From Pyropia haitanensis (lineage: Eukaryota > Rhodophyta > Bangiophyceae > Bangiales > Bangiaceae): 64,000 nucleotides of DNA. The position numbers were made by a program, and so were the translations under genes. The notes beneath the pieces were generated by a model, which ran no database searches, was not told the DNA's origin, and saw only the letters and a program-made list of their open reading frames with translations. Below are positions 62,769-64,000 of the stretch, piece after piece. How positions within the stretch are numbered: the first letter of the stretch is position 1; each line of letters starts with the position of its first letter. The stretch spans positions 124,001-188,000 of the forward strand of contig SDUX01000008.1 in assembly GCA_008729055.1 (NCBI GenBank), in the 5' to 3' direction.

Positions 62769-64000
62769 CTGAGACAAAAAAAAAAAAAGACAAGAAGAGG
62801 AAAAGAGGGGGGTGGAAGAGAAGCAGCAGGGGGGGGGGACACCACAGGGGAGGGCAGACGCCGGTGGGCGCAACGGCGCGGCCGACGCCGTCGGGCGTGC
62901 CCACAGCCACCACCCGCCGCAGGGGCGGGGCGCCCACGGCGTTGCGCTGGCCGCGGCGGGTGCCCGCGGCTGCAGCCGGCCGCGCCCGGGGCGGGCGCGC
63001 GCGGCAACGGCCGCGCCGCCGCCGCCGCCGCCGCAGCGAGACGGCGGTCGCCGTTGCCGCCGCCGCCGCCGCCGCGCGGCGGGGACGCGGACGGGGCGGC
63101 CGCGCCGCGGCGGGCGCCGCCGCCGCCGCGTGCGCTGGCGGCGGCCGCCCGCGGCGGCCGTCGGCGACGTGCCGGTCGGGTGTGGGGAGGTGGCGGCGAC
63201 GCGCCGCGCGTGTCGCCCGCCGCGGGCAGGGGGGGGGAGCAGCCGCCCGCCGCGGGAGGAGAGGGGCCGACCGCCGCCGCCGCCGCCGCCACCGCCGCTG
63301 CCGCCGCCGCCACCGCCGCCGCCGCCGCTACCGCCGCCGCCGCCGCGGCCGCCGCTGCCGCCGCGGCGGCCGCCACCGCCGTCGCAACGCTGCGCGCGGC
63401 GGCCGCACGGCGGCACCCGCCGCCGCCGCCGCCACCGCGCGCGGGGCGGGCGTGCCGCCGCGGCCGCCAGCAGAGGACCGCCGCGCCGCGGCGGGCGGCA
63501 CCGCCGCGCCGCGGGCGACGCGGCGGGAGGCGGCACCGCGGGGGCACCCGACGAGACAGCCGCCACCGCCCGCAGCCGCGCCGCCGGCCGCCGTCGTCGC
63601 TCCCCCCCCCAGCCCCCACTCCCCGCCGGCGGGTCGGCCGGTGGCGCCGGCCCGCCCAGCGCCGCGCGTCACGGCGGGCGGCGGCGGCGGCGGCGGCGGC
63701 GGTCCCCGTGGCCGGCACGGTCGCGTCGAGGCAGCGCCCCCCCCCCCCCCCCCCCCCAAACCTCCCCGCCCGTCCCCGACCGCCCCCCCCCCCGTCGCCC
63801 AATGGGCACCCCAGCAGCGTGCCGCGACGCTGCCGCCGCGACGCGGCCGCGGCGGCCGCCGCGGCCGCGTCGCGCGCGGGCGGCTGGCGGCGGCCGCCGC
63901 CGGCGGGGCGGCCGCCGCCCACGTGGCCGCCGCCGCCGCCGCGCGTGGCGCTCCCGCCCACCCCAACGCGGGCGCAAGGGGCCGGCCGCGGGGGTCGTCC
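62769..64000. other. GC low-complexity region to the window end
   Basis: After a short purine-rich tract (62774-62840) the rest is CCG/CGG-type repeat DNA with poly-G and poly-C runs, for example 63735-63757. Frames are open on both strands only through lack of A/T. Nothing recognisable is seen; a minus-strand upstream exon of the candidate above may lie here. Confidence 0.45.

Noticed and set aside
62143..63977. Poly-Ala/Gly open frames read as a large protein
   Set aside because: Only the segment after the splice-like tract at 62769 has normal composition. The rest is trinucleotide repeat.

Overview
This window looks like nuclear DNA of a GC-rich eukaryotic alga, most probably a bangiophyte red alga of the Porphyra/Pyropia type. 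That assignment is my inference. It rests on the very high GC content, on Ala/Gly/Pro-rich proteins swollen by low-complexity tracts, on mostly uninterrupted coding regions with occasional short GT-AG introns, on plastid-type presequences (ClpP, adenylate kinase), and on a hedgehog-type Hint protein. Gene orientation is mixed and there are no operons or prokaryotic signals.

Layout. 1-16 kb: 3' part of UTP18 (+), an unknown organelle-type membrane protein (-), a plastid ClpP (+), a fused adenylate kinase-Nudix protein with one intron (-), a long-chain acyl-CoA synthetase with an acidic tail (-), a terminal exon of unknown function (-), and a solo Ty1/copia gag (+). 16-24.4 kb: a secreted protein with a C-terminal Hint/Hog module (-) and a Sel1-repeat protein (-). 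24.4-31.3 kb: gene-poor, locally AT-richer, with two inverted-repeat-bounded elements of about 1.4 and 1.05 kb. 31.3-39 kb: a small membrane/coiled-coil locus (+) and a large RIC1 homologue (-). 39-46.5 kb: a bHLH factor (-), a repeat-containing gene-poor stretch, and a staphylococcal-nuclease-type enzyme (+). 46.9-59.7 kb: a RING-H2 ligase (-), a possible MAU2/SCC4-like protein (+), and a CYC8/SSN6-like TPR corepressor with one intron (-). 59.7-64 kb: low-complexity GC-rich DNA with one candidate terminal exon (-).

The genes do not form one pathway. They are housekeeping functions of separate compartments: nucleolus (UTP18), plastid (ClpP, adenylate kinase), lipid activation (LACS), Golgi trafficking (RIC1), transcription (bHLH, CYC8) and possibly chromosome cohesion (MAU2-like).

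The most notable items are the adenylate kinase-Nudix fusion, the Hint/Hog protein, and four genes (RIC1, Sel1, SNase, Hint) whose reading frame breaks exactly at long G/C homopolymers. Those breaks probably mark sequence errors rather than pseudogenes. A 19-bp-period tandem repeat lies upstream of RIC1, and two introns share the same eight-base 5' splice site.
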